From: Mycoplasma sp. ATU-Cv-703
GTDB taxonomy: Bacteria; Bacillota_I; Bacilli_A; Mycoplasmatales; Metamycoplasmataceae
NCBI GenBank assembly: GCA_004011965.1
Contig: RYZV01000001.1
Coordinates: 445,726 to 509,725, forward strand
Direction of reading: 5' to 3'
Length of the DNA stretch: 64,000 nt
Shown here: piece after piece, positions 30,990-41,161 of the stretch
Numbering within the stretch: the stretch's first letter is position 1
Layout: the number at the start of each line of letters is the position of its first letter
Program-made: the position numbers and the translations under genes
Notes under the pieces: model-generated
The model's database searches: none
What the model was told of the DNA's origin: nothing
The model's input: the letters and a program-made list of their open reading frames with translations, nothing else

Positions 30990-32783
30990 ATGTATTCAAC
31001 CAAGTTTTTTGCTTTGGGCGGTATGCAAGAAATCGGCAAGGCAATGTTAGTCGTGGAGTACCGCGATGAGATCGCAATTATGGACGCCGGCATTCGTTTC
31101 ACTAACAGCATGGAAACGGGTGTTTCGGGCATTATCCCCGATTACACTTATCTCAAAGAGAACGCTTCTAAAATTGTCGGTCTTTTCATTACCCACGGAC
31201 ACGAAGACCACATTGGCGGCGTGCCCTACTTACTTCAGCAAGTTGACTTAAAAAGAATTTACGGCTCAGGCGTGGCAATTGCTTTTATGCGTAAGCGGCT
31301 TGATAACATGAAAATTAAAACTAAGGTCGAATTCATTGAGTACGAGCGCGACTCCGTTTACCGTTTTAAACACATGGAAGTTGATGTTTGGACGGCGCAA
31401 CACTCGATTCCCGAGGCTTACGGCGTGCGGGTAAAAACGCCCGACGGAGCCATAATGGACACGGGTGATTTTCGCTTTGACTACTCTCCGATCGGTAACT
31501 TAACCGATTTTACTAAGTTGCGGCAAATGGGTGACGAAGGTCTTGATATTTTGATTTCTGATTCTACCAACTCAATGCTGCCCGAGCATTCTCCAACCGA
31601 GCAAAACATTATGCGGGACTTGGAGCGTAACATTGCAAGCGCCCGCGGCAAAGTGATTTTCACCACTTTTGCCTCCAACATGAACAGGGTCAAAGTTGGC
31701 ATTGACTTAGCTGTTAAACACAAGCGAAAAGTTTGCGTTTTTGGTAGATCGATGATTAACGGGATGGAAATTGCTAAACGTTTTAAATTCATTGACGTTC
31801 CCGAGGAAGTTTTCGTGGACAAAAAAGAAATTGACAAAATCCCTGACGAAAAACTGTTCATTTTGTCAACCGGTTCACAAGGTGAAGAAATGGCTGCGCT
31901 TTGGCAAATGGCTTCCGGACGCCACCAGTATGTCAAACTCAAAAATAAAGACGTGGTAATTTTTTCCTCTTCACCCATTCCTGGCAACCGGGTTAAGGTT
32001 GAACTTTTAATTAATCAACTTTACAAAGTCGGTGCTGAAGCGCGTGAAAACCGTGTGGATGGACTTTTGCACATTTCGGGCCACGCCTATAAAGACGAAC
32101 ACAAAACTATTTTTAACGTCACAAGACCAAAGTATTTCATCCCTTACCACGGGTTTTACCGTCAGTCGGCCGTCCATGGTCAAACTGCTTACGAGTGCGG
32201 CGTTCCGCGCGAAAACATTTTTTTAATTGAAAACGGCCAAGTGGTTGAACTGAAAAAGGGTGTGGTTCGTCTCACAAAACTGCGAATTCCCCACGGCCCC
32301 ATTTACATCGATTCAACCATTGCTAAAGCTGAAACTTTGGAAATTATTGATGTGCGTGAAAAGTTGGCCCAAAACGGTTTTGTCAACATTATTGCCATGG
32401 TTGACCGCGCTAAACGAGAAATCATTGGTAAAACAAGAGTCATTTCTCGCGGAGCTCTTTACGTGCAAGAGTCGCGCGAAGAAATTACCACGATCCAACG
32501 TTTAGCCCACGGCGCAATTCTTTACACGATTAAAAACAACCCGAATTGAACCCGCAAAAACGTGGTGGATTTAGTTGTTTCAAGAATTGGTCCCTTTTTC
32601 TACAAACATAAACGCCGGAATCCGATGGTGGTCGTTTCGCTTTTAGAAAAAAAAGTCAGCGATCCACGTCGCCAACAAAAAGCGACTTCCAACCAAACTG
32701 CTCACCATCAAAAAGATCACCGACGGCACCACAACTACCGCCGACCGCACGTTAAAAGAGCAGTTAATCCAGGATCTGGTTAG
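30990..32783 (+). CDS. rnj: Ribonuclease J
   Basis: This metallo-beta-lactamase/beta-CASP ribonuclease matures and degrades RNA. It has 597 residues. ALGGMQEIGKAM opens the fold, the metal motif is FITHGHEDHIGG, and SDSTNS, FASNMNRV, STGSQGEEMAAL, HISGHA and PYHGFYRQ (beta-CASP) are in order. TGA at 32547 is Trp. The C-terminus is His/Arg-rich (about 35 residues), which could bind RNA. It overlaps the EIIB-like gene by 20 bp. Confidence 0.94.
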
Positions 32784-33120
32784 CCAAACGTCGAGCCGAG
32801 TTACCGACAATTAAAGTTAGGCCACCTGAGTTGGCAAAAACTCCCGATACGCCGGGTAATTTTTTAATTTTTTCGGTTTGCACCAAACGTCTTTCTTTCA
32901 CAAAAATTTTCACCTTGGTGTGGGTGAACTCAGCACCGACTAGATTTTCTAGTCCGCCCAATAGTCTTCTTAACTCATCCACGTCTACGCTGATTTTTTC
33001 GCTAGTGGAAAGTTTTTGGTTGACTGGTTGATGAGCAGCACGCCAATAGACCACGGCCGGAAAAATGCCGAGCGTAATAATTGAGAGAAAAATAAAAATA
33101 ACTTTGTCTTTGGTGCTCAT
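32764..33120 (-). CDS. PTS EIIB-like domain protein, membrane-anchored, no active-site Cys
   Basis: This 118-residue protein has an N-terminal helix (VIFIFLSIITLGIFPAVVY, about residues 7-25) and a domain matching glucose-type PTS EIIB: DELRRLLGGLENLVGAEFTHTKVKIFVKE, then IKKLPGVSGVFANSGGLTLIVGNSA. EIIB normally has Cys in (D/A)ACxTRLR. Here Thr66 stands at that place and the Arg is Lys69. Phosphotransfer through a Cys is therefore impossible. A sensor or scaffold role is guessed. No other PTS gene is in the window. Confidence 0.78.
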   Translation of the reverse strand: MSTKDKVIFIFLSIITLGIFPAVVYWRAAHQPVNQKLSTSEKISVDVDELRRLLGGLENLVGAEFTHTKVKIFVKERRLVQTEKIKKLPGVSGVFANSGGLTLIVGNSARRLANQILD

Positions 33121-33162
33121 GGATGTTTTTCTTAATTATAAAACTGTTTTAAGTTTGGTAAG

Positions 33163-33191
33163 AAAAACCGCTTACCTTCTAGGGTAAGCGG
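33163..33191 (-). terminator. Rho-independent terminator of dnaK
   Basis: On the minus strand CCGCTTACC and GGTAAGCGG form a perfect 9-bp stem with a 6-nt loop, followed by TTTTTC. It begins 16 nt after the dnaK stop. It may also act on the other strand. Confidence 0.93.
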
Positions 33192-33206
33192 CTGGACAAG
33201 CAAGAC

Positions 33207-35042
<1,836 letters not shown>

Positions 35043-35072
35043 TTAATACTCTTAGTTAATGTTTTCAACGCT

Positions 35073-35078
35073 TAGTAT
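35073..35078 (-). promoter_or_regulatory. -10 box (TATACT) of dnaK
   Basis: TATACT on the minus strand, 49 nt before the dnaK ATG. Its -35 region falls within the CIRCE element. The leader contains GGAAGGA before the start. Confidence 0.6.
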
Positions 35079-35088
35079 AACACACTTT

Positions 35089-35115
35089 TTAGCACTCTCA
35101 TACAAATAGTGCTAA
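35089..35115. promoter_or_regulatory. CIRCE operator for HrcA
   Basis: TTAGCACTC (35089-35097), nine bases, then TAGTGCTAA (35107-35115). This matches the CIRCE consensus TTAGCACTC-N9-GAGTGCTAA at 17 of 18 positions. It covers the -35 region of dnaK. Confidence 0.95.
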
Positions 35116-35194
35116 TTTTTTAAAATTGACTTTTTAAGTCAAACGCGAGCGATCTTTTGACTTAACGTTTGGTGAGACAAACCCAGTTAAGGTC

Positions 35195-35200
35195 TAAAAT
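35195..35200 (+). promoter_or_regulatory. -10 box (TAAAAT) of the TrmH-family gene
   Basis: TAAAAT ends 6 nt before GTG 35207, the leaderless spacing. Confidence 0.45.
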
Positions 35201-35206
35201 TAAAAC

Positions 35207-35923
35207 GTGAAAAATTTTGCTTCCCATCGGATCAGTTTTAAAAAATTAGCCCAGTTAAAACTAACTAAGCACCAACGCGCTGGGAAGTTATTTTTAATTG
35301 AAGGTCCGCACTTAGTTGACGAGGCTCGCCAAGCTGGTTTGCTTGTTCAGGCTTACAGCGTTGACGGGCGTCCGGGGACGACTTTGGCGAGTTTAAAAAC
35401 GCTCCAAAGACTAAGCACGACTAAAAGCGCAGCGCCAGTCGTGGGCCTTTGCGTTAAACCAACCGAGCGACGTCTTGGCCAGCGCGTGTTAGTTTTACAC
35501 CAGCTCCAAGATCCAGGCAACGTCGGAACGCTAATTCGCAGCGCCTTGGCCTTTGGCTTTGATTCGGTCATCGTGATCGGTTTAAGCGTGTTTAATCCTA
35601 AGGTGCTCCGAGCTAGCCAAGGAGCCATCTTTCACATTAATGTAGTTGAAAAAAAGACTTGGCCAACTGGTCTTTGCGCTTCACACACTTGCTGAGCCGC
35701 CGTTAGTCAAGGACAAGGTGCTCGAGATATTTATCAAGTTAAACCGCGATCTCCCTGAGCGCTCATCTTGGGTAACGAAGGCAGCGGCCTACCGACTCAA
35801 ATTACTAATTTAGCCCAAGGCAAAATTTGGGTACCAGTCAATTTTGAATCACTCAACGTAGCTAGTGCCGGAGCGATTATTATGAGTCATTTTAATCGGG
35901 GTGGATTTGGTGAAAAGGGTTAA
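35207..35923 (+). CDS. TrmH/SpoU-family RNA 2'-O-methyltransferase
   Basis: This 238-residue SPOUT methylase has LQDPGNVGTLIRSALAFGFD (motif 1), LILGNEGSGL (motif 2) and VPVNFESLNVASAGAIIMSHF (motif 3, the knotted SAM site). An N-terminal substrate-binding region (KLTKHQRAGKLFLIEGPHLVDEA) is present. The RNA target (tRNA or 23S) cannot be told. Two TGA codons are Trp. The 3' end overlaps the HAD gene by 32 bp. Confidence 0.88.
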
Positions 35924-36863
35924 GCTCGTGCCGAGCGCTGTATTTTTTAGTTCTAACCCGGCGTAAATTTTCCACAAACTTACCGTCTTGGTCGGCTAAG
36001 AATAGTTCCAAAAATTCTGCTACACCGCCCTCTTTGTGACTTTTGCTCGTAATTCAAGTCGCAAAACTTTTAATGTCGTCCGAAGCGTTAGCCATTGCGA
36101 CCGAAATTTCAGTCGTTAAAAACATCGGAATGTCGTTGTAACCGTCTCCGATCGAAATCGTTTGGTAAACGGGCACTTTGTAATATCGTGAGATGAGCGA
36201 CACGGCTTTGGATTTAGTGGCACCTAATCTTGTCATGTCAATCACCGGCGTTAGTCCGTCGCCTTTTGACCAAGATGAGAATTCAACCAGGTCGCCAAAA
36301 CGGCGTTTTAAATAGTCAAGCAGTTTTCGAATGTCAACGTTTTGGTTAGTGTCAACAATCACACCCGTTGGCTTGAGCGGCAGTTTGTGAAAATCTAAAC
36401 CAACGTGAAACTTGGGCGCACTTGAAAAGCCAAACACGTTTTCTAAGTGAGGATCACGTTTTTGCAGTTGAACTCAGCCTGGCCCTTCAAAAGCAACGTT
36501 TCGGGTCGCTTTTTGCAACTCTTCGTCACCGAGTATGTACATCACATCGTTAAGGTTTAAGTTGGTGATGTAAGGTTGGAAGTTGTAATCTGAAGGGTTG
36601 TGAATGTGAGCGCCGTTGTAGTTAGAAACCACGGTGTCGAGCTTAAGTTTTCTGTAAATTTCGGCCGTTGAACGCCAAGGACGCCCCGTGGTTATGCAAA
36701 CGATGTGACCGCGCTTAATCATTTGTTCAACCGCTTTAACGTCGGATGGGTTAAGATGACCAGTCGTGGAATCTTGTAAAAAAGTACCGTCTAAGTCAAT
36801 GAAAATTAGCCAGCGCTTTTCGGTGTTAGTCGCTTGACTGACCTTAGTGGGTTTATTTTTCAT
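35892..36863 (-). CDS. Cof-type HAD-superfamily phosphatase
   Basis: This 323-residue type IIB HAD hydrolase has motif I LIFIDLDGTFL, motif II ITTGRPW, the KSKAV lysine and motif IV ISIGDGYNDIPMF. The large cap domain lies in between. Such enzymes remove phosphate from sugar phosphates or flavins; the substrate is unknown. Two TGA codons are Trp, and the second lies just after motif IV. TAAAAT lies 9 nt before the ATG, next to GGGGAAAG. Confidence 0.88.
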
Positions 36864-36872
36864 TCTTTCCCC

Positions 36873-36878
36873 ATTTTA
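36873..36878 (-). promoter_or_regulatory. -10 box (TAAAAT) of the HAD gene
   Basis: TAAAAT on the minus strand, 9 nt from ATG 36863. Confidence 0.4.
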
Positions 36879-36951
36879 GCACAAGCCAATCTAGGCGAGT
36901 TGGGAGCGGCTAACTTAGGAAAAATTGGGTTTAAAATTACATAAAAGTGAG

Positions 36952-36957
36952 TATAAT
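36952..36957 (+). promoter_or_regulatory. -10 box (TATAAT) of rplU-rpmA
   Basis: TATAAT, 81 nt before the L21 ATG. The leader of about 75 nt carries a long hairpin and a motif shared with the L11 leader. Confidence 0.6.
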
Positions 36958-36971
36958 TGCGGAGAACATTG

Positions 36972-37029
36972 ACCGAGTGATTAACGGCTAGTCGGTTAAC
37001 TCTTGGTTTTGACGACACAGAAAAAGGAA
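36972..37029 (+). promoter_or_regulatory. L21 leader: hairpin and shared 21-nt element
   Basis: ACCGAG (36972-36977) pairs with CTTGGT (37002-37007), and the inner TTAAC pairs with GTTAA. Next comes TTGACGACACAG...AAAGGAA (37009-37029), which matches the L11 leader at 19 of 21 positions and includes the ribosome-binding site. A role in autogenous control by a ribosomal protein is inferred, not shown. Confidence 0.5.
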
Positions 37030-37038
37030 CAGCGGAAA

Positions 37039-37374
37039 ATGTTTGCAGTTATTCAAACCGGAACTCAGCAAATTTTGGTTAAAGTTGACCAAACGATTTT
37101 TATCGAGAAAATTCCGGGTCAGCCGGGCGACAAAGTCACCTTTGACCAAGTTTTAGCTTTGCCAGAGCAAGTAAAACCGGACGAGTTAAAAAACATCAAG
37201 GTCCAAGGCGTGATTGAAAAACAGTCTAAACAGTCCAAAATCGTAGTTTACCGTCACAACGCCAAGTCAACTCACAAGCGCAAACTCGGCCACCGTCAAC
37301 CTTACACGCGTGTCAAAATTACCGCGATTGAGGGTCTTAAATCGCCTAAGGAGTCAACTGATGTCAAAAGTTAA
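37039..37374 (+). CDS. rplU: 50S ribosomal protein L21
   Basis: This 111-residue protein begins [27 protein letters not shown] and ends with [18 protein letters not shown], both typical of L21. ATG 37039 is chosen from the family N-terminus and AAGGAA upstream. It overlaps rpmA by 14 nt. No ysxB/prp protease gene lies between them, unlike in most Firmicutes. Confidence 0.96.
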   Translation: MFAVIQTGTQQILVKVDQTIFIEKIPGQPGDKVTFDQVLALPEQVKPDELKNIKVQGVIEKQSKQSKIVVYRHNAKSTHKRKLGHRQPYTRVKITAIEGLKSPKESTDVKS

Positions 37375-37621
37375 AGCGGGCGGAAGTTCCAAAAATAACC
37401 GGGAGTCGCACAGTAAAAGACTGGGCGCAAAACTTTCTGATGGTCAGTTTGCTCACGCCGGCGCGATTATTTACCGCCAGCGCGGCACTAAAATTCACCC
37501 TGGACTGAACGTGGGCCGAGGAGGCGACGACACACTTTTTGCCAAAACTAACGGCGTGGTTAAGTTTGAAGTTCGTCGCAACCGCAAGTGAGCCGTGGTT
37601 ATTCCGAGCGAAACCAATTAA
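37361..37621 (+). CDS. rpmA: 50S ribosomal protein L27
   Basis: This 86-residue protein starts [24 protein letters not shown]. The N-terminus reaches the peptidyl-transferase centre without the cleaved leader found in Firmicutes L27, which agrees with the absent Prp protease. [28 protein letters not shown] is the L27 core. TGA at 37589 is Trp, and eight codons follow. Confidence 0.96.
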
Positions 37622-37623
37622 TT

Positions 37624-37629
37624 TATAAT
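37624..37629 (+). promoter_or_regulatory. -10 box (TATAAT) of plsY
   Basis: TATAAT right after the rpmA stop, 63 nt before ATG 37693. Confidence 0.5.
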
Positions 37630-37650
37630 TAGTTTAAATTGTGCTTTAGT

Positions 37651-37682
37651 TAGTGAACTAGCGCTGTTAAACTAGGTCACTA
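37651..37682 (+). promoter_or_regulatory. Large hairpin in the plsY leader
   Basis: TAGTGA-A-CTAG (37651-37661) and CTAG-G-TCACTA (37672-37682) pair over ten bp with one A-G mismatch and a 10-nt loop. The stem ends two bases before AGGAAA (37685-37690), the ribosome-binding site. It may be an RNA switch or a protein operator. Confidence 0.5.
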
Positions 37683-37692
37683 GTAGGAAACT

Positions 37693-38382
37693 ATGTTGGG
37701 ATGAGATCTAGTTGCCACGTTAATTTTAATGCTGATCGGTTATTTGATCGGTTCGGTTAACTTTGCGATTATTTTCGCGCGTCTTTTTAAAAGGGAAGAC
37801 ATTCGCAAAAAAGGGTCGGGCAACGCCGGGGCGACTAATATCCGGCGTAATTACGGTCTTAGCGCCGGGCGTCTAACGGGCGTTTTTGACGTTTTTAAAA
37901 TTTTGTTAGCGCTTTCAATCGCCTGGATTTTAAAAGTCCGGGCACCTTTTTTTGCCGGTGCTTTTGTGCCAGTTGTCGGGATCGCCACCATTTTAGGCCA
38001 CGTTTTTCCGGTTTACTTCCGCTTTAAAGGCGGCAAGGGCGTGGCTTGTCTTTTCGGTTTCTTGTCTTTTTACCAGTGGTGACTGGCGCCGTTTGGTTTA
38101 CTCATTTTTGTTTTGATCATTAAAAAAACCCGCGTTGTTTCGCTTGGTTCAATTATTGCACCTGGAATTTGAATCTTAATCGGCTCAATTTGTTATTTTG
38201 CCTTTGACTGAGCTAATTTTAAAGTTGTCTGGGACATGCCCATCGCTCACCTTTCACTTTGGTGACAAAACGCGCTTTGTTTTTTAGCGGCTCATTTACT
38301 AGTGGTAGCGATGCATTACCAAAACATTCAGCGGATTATCCGCGGACAAGAAAGAAAGTTGCCGCCGCGTAAAAAAGTCTAG
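37693..38382 (+). CDS. plsY: Acyl-phosphate glycerol-3-phosphate acyltransferase
   Basis: This 229-residue membrane enzyme makes lysophosphatidic acid for phospholipids. Motifs are GSVNFAIIFARLF, GSGNAGATNIRRNYG, and GHVFPVYFRFKGGKGVACLFG (motif 2 with the Gly-Lys loop). There are about five to seven membrane helices. Seven in-frame TGA codons are Trp, mostly in the C-terminal half. The stop overlaps the next minus-strand gene by CTAG (38379-38382). Confidence 0.93.
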
Positions 38383-39122
38383 ACAAATATTTCGTCCATT
38401 TGGCGGGCTTGGATGTTTTGGAGTTTGTACCAAGCAAACGCCAGTCCGACAAAAGACAAAATTGTCACTAAGGCCAACGTAATCGAGATGAGTAGCGAGT
38501 AAGCGACTGGCAACTTTAAGTTGAAAACATTGAGAAAGTTAAGGAAAGCATAAACGGCCACGTTGCCTTGGGTTGCCGCGTAAAGTCCGATCGTAAAGGC
38601 CATGTAAAAAAGCGGTATTACCATCGTTACGGTTAGACTTTTACGCCACTCAAGTTTTAAGTTTGGGGTTGCTCCCGGAGTGACAGCGAACCACCAAATT
38701 CCGACCAAAACCACGATTAAATGCTCATGGATCAGTGTGAAATCAAAGTAGGCTGATTGTCCCCATTTCACCATCGGAGCAATGAAAAGGAAAAAGACGA
38801 TTCCCGTTACGCTCAAATAAACCATCACCGCGGTTTTTCAGTAGGAATTGATTTTGACGTGTCCGATCCAACTGAGCGCCAAAGTTACCACGAAAATAAA
38901 GTTGGTGATAATTGTAAAGTAGACAAACTGACTACCAAAAGCTCCAAAAATATCCCGCACATTGAGCGACTGCAAGGCGTCTATTTCGTCAGATGTTAAG
39001 TCAAGACTGACATGAGGTCAGTGAGTTACGCTTCGAAATGTTTCAATGATTCTAATTGCTACCAGCGCCAAGGCTACTAGCGCATGGATTGTCCTAGTGA
39101 TGTGTTTGTTAAATCTGTACAT
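38379..39122 (-). CDS. Six-helix membrane protein of unknown function
   Basis: This 247-residue protein has about six hydrophobic segments: HALVALALVAIRII, FVYFTIITNFIFVVTLAL, AVMVYLSVTGIVFFLFIAP, IHEHLIVVLVGIWWFAV, VTMVIPLFYMAFTIGLYA and LISITLALVTILSFVGLAF. An IHEH His pair sits at the fourth helix. I do not recognise it with certainty; the layout recalls mycoplasma DUF1600-like or AIG1/ADTRP-like membrane proteins, low confidence. TATAAT lies 6 nt before ATG 39122. Confidence 0.7.
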
Positions 39123-39128
39123 GCATTT

Positions 39129-39134
39129 ATTATA
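39129..39134 (-). promoter_or_regulatory. -10 box (TATAAT) of the 38379-39122 gene
   Basis: Perfect TATAAT on the minus strand, 6 nt before the ATG, the leaderless spacing. Confidence 0.5.
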
Positions 39135-39174
39135 TGGCAAGGCCTGGTTTCTCGGGAGCGTCAAATCGTTTTGT

Positions 39175-39180
39175 TATAAT
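39175..39180 (+). promoter_or_regulatory. -10 box (TATAAT) of the 39197-39673 gene
   Basis: TATAAT is 16 nt before ATG 39197. A second candidate TAAACT (39182-39187) has the 9-nt leaderless spacing. Confidence 0.45.
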
Positions 39181-39196
39181 TTAAACTAGGTTCTAA

Positions 39197-39673
39197 ATGC
39201 GTCATTTTCCGCTGATGTGGGTCTTTCGTCGGAAAGTTCACTACCACGATAAAAAGGTTGTTTTAAGTGAACTCTTACTTTCGGGACTGCTCTTGGTGGC
39301 CCTAGTTATCACATTTGACGTTTTACTAATCATTGATAAAAACTACATCTTTAACTACACCAGCCCCACGCAACGCCACCTTTCGCTCGTCGGTTTAGTC
39401 TTGGCGATTCTAATTATTAGCGTTGAAGCATGAGACATTTTAATTGCTCTCGCCTGACTAATTAAACTGCGCACAACGCTTTACAGTCGTGTTGTCCTAA
39501 TCATTTTGATTTTGGCCACTTCACTATCGATGGTTTTTTGGTCGCTTGTAATCGTGACGGGCCAGTACGAACGTTTCATTCTCTTTAAGAATTTGTCGCT
39601 GCTAATGCTTGGCGCTTCGGTGGCGCTGACCTCTTACATGCTTTGGCGAATTCTCCACGATGTCTACGTTTAA
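39197..39673 (+). CDS. Four-helix membrane protein of unknown function
   Basis: This 158-residue protein has four hydrophobic segments: LLLSGLLLVALVITFDVLLII, LSLVGLVLAILIISVEAW, VVLIILILATSLSMVFWSLVIV and LSLLMLGASVALTSYMLW. Charged N-terminus. No family recognised. Two TGA codons are Trp. It is divergent from another membrane protein and lies just before the L11 leader. Confidence 0.7.
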
Positions 39674-39679
39674 CTTTGT

Positions 39680-39773
39680 TATACTTACTGAGCAAATTAA
39701 ATTTGCTTAACATTTTTAACTAGCGAGTGGAAGGACTTTAATCAGTCCGCTTGACCACACAGAGAAAGGAAAC
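39680..39773 (+). promoter_or_regulatory. L11 promoter and structured leader
   Basis: The -10 TATACT is at 39680-39685. Just after the predicted start, AGCAAAT (39691-39697) and ATTTGCT (39701-39707) are perfect inverted arms. A second hairpin joins GTGG-AA-GGACT (39727-39737) with AGTCC...TT...CCAC (39744-39758). TTGACCACACAG...AAAGGAA (39751-39771) repeats the L21 leader element. The second hairpin overlaps this element, so folding could hide the ribosome-binding side. Control by L1 is possible but unproven. Confidence 0.5.
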
Positions 39774-39776
39774 CTC

Positions 39777-40394
39777 GTGGCTAGAGTCAAAGAAGTCGTC
39801 CGAGTGGCAAAACTTCAGTTTAACGCCGGACAAGCTAAACCAGGACCAGAGCTTGCTGGTCTGGGCATCGTTATGCCCGAATTTACCAAGCAGTTTAACG
39901 ACGCAACGCGAGCTAGAGGCGATGAACCTGTACCGGTTGAAATCACCGTCTACCGCGATAAGTCGTTTGACTTTAAACTTTTTACCGCGCCTGCTTCTTA
40001 CAAAATTATGCAAAGCGCCAAAATTGAAAAAGGTTCACCCAACTCCAAAACTCAAAAAGTTGGGACGATTTTGAAAGAGCAACTTCGGCAAATTGCCGAG
40101 TACAAATTGCCTGATCTTAACACTAACGACTTGGAAGCAGCGATGCGAATTATCGCCGGAACAGCTCGCAACATGGGCGTTTTAATTGAGGGCGTTGACA
40201 ACATTGAGGCCGAATTAGAAGCCGCTAAGGAAGCGGCCAAAGAGGCTGATTGAGCAGCTAAGAAAGAGGCTCAACTTGAAGAAGATCTGCAGCAAGCAAC
40301 TCAGTCTAAGGATCAGCCAATTGAAGTAAGCGCGATTAAGCAGCAAGACAAGGAGACTGACGAAGAAACTGACCAAAGCAAGGAGGAGAAATAA
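39777..40394 (+). CDS. rplK: 50S ribosomal protein L11 with C-terminal extension
   Basis: This 205-residue protein is L11 for the first about 141 residues: LQFNAGQAKPGPELAGLGIVMPEF, VEITVYRDKSF, KVGTILKEQLRQIAEYKLPDLNTNDLEAAMRIIAGTARNMGV. It then continues for about 64 residues of Glu/Lys/Gln/Ala-rich helix (AELEAAKEAAKEAD W AAKKEAQLEED...), crossing a TGA (40251) read as Trp. Most L11 proteins end before this. The final AAGGAGGAG serves as the ribosome-binding site of rplA. GTG start. Confidence 0.92.
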
Positions 40395-40396
40395 AC

Positions 40397-41086
40397 ATGG
40401 CACGCAAATCAAAAAAACTCATCTTAGCCTGATCAAAAGTAGACCGCAAAAAACACTATCCTCTTGCCGAGGCGATTAAGTTGGCCCAGGAAACTTCCTA
40501 CTCTAAGTTTGACGGATCAATTGATTTAGCTTTTAATCTCAATCTTGATGTTCGTCAAGCCGATCAACAGTTGCGCGGATCGGTCGCTTTGCCTAACCCA
40601 ACTGGTAAAAATGTGCGCGTTTTAGTGATTAGCGACGACACTAACGTCCAGGAGCTCGCTCGTCTTAACGGAGCTGATGAGGTCGCTAACCAGAATGACG
40701 CCAAAGCGATTTTGTCCAAAGAAAAATTTGATTTTGACATCATTGTCACCGACCCCAAAACAATGCCGTTTTTAGCTAAGTACGGGAAAGTGTTAGGACC
40801 CCGGGGACTAATGCCTAACCCCAAAACCGGCACCGTCACTCCGAACGTAGACCGGGCTGTCGGGGAAGTTAAAAAGGGTAAAGCTAATTACCGAACCGAT
40901 AAAACTGGCATTGTTCACACATCAATTGGGAAAGTTTCGCTTGATTCCCAACATTTAATTCAAAATGCAGAAACAGTCGTCGCTGCCATTAAGCGCGTTC
41001 GTCCTGCGGCAGTTAAAGGCGCTTACATCAAAAATTTAACCGTCTCAGCTTCGATGGGACCCGCGATTAAAGTCGAATTAGTTTAG
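40397..41086 (+). CDS. rplA: 50S ribosomal protein L1
   Basis: This 229-residue protein of the L1 stalk has SIDLAFNLNLDVRQADQQLRGSVALPNPTGK, DPKTMPFLAKYGKVLGPRGLMPNPKTGTVT and KKGKANYRTDKTGIVHTSIGK, all standard. ATG 40397 is 2 nt after the L11 stop. TGA at 40431 is Trp. In other bacteria L1 represses its own operon by binding the leader. Confidence 0.96.
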
Positions 41087-41161
41087 AGGGTAGTTTAATA
41101 ATTTTTGACGCAAATTGTGTTAAAATTGTGGTAGAAAATTTGCCAGGGGGAAACTAGGTTG

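Noticed and set aside
31481..31987. 168-codon minus-strand open frame
   Set aside because: Antisense to the RNase J core, which is strongly conserved on the plus strand.
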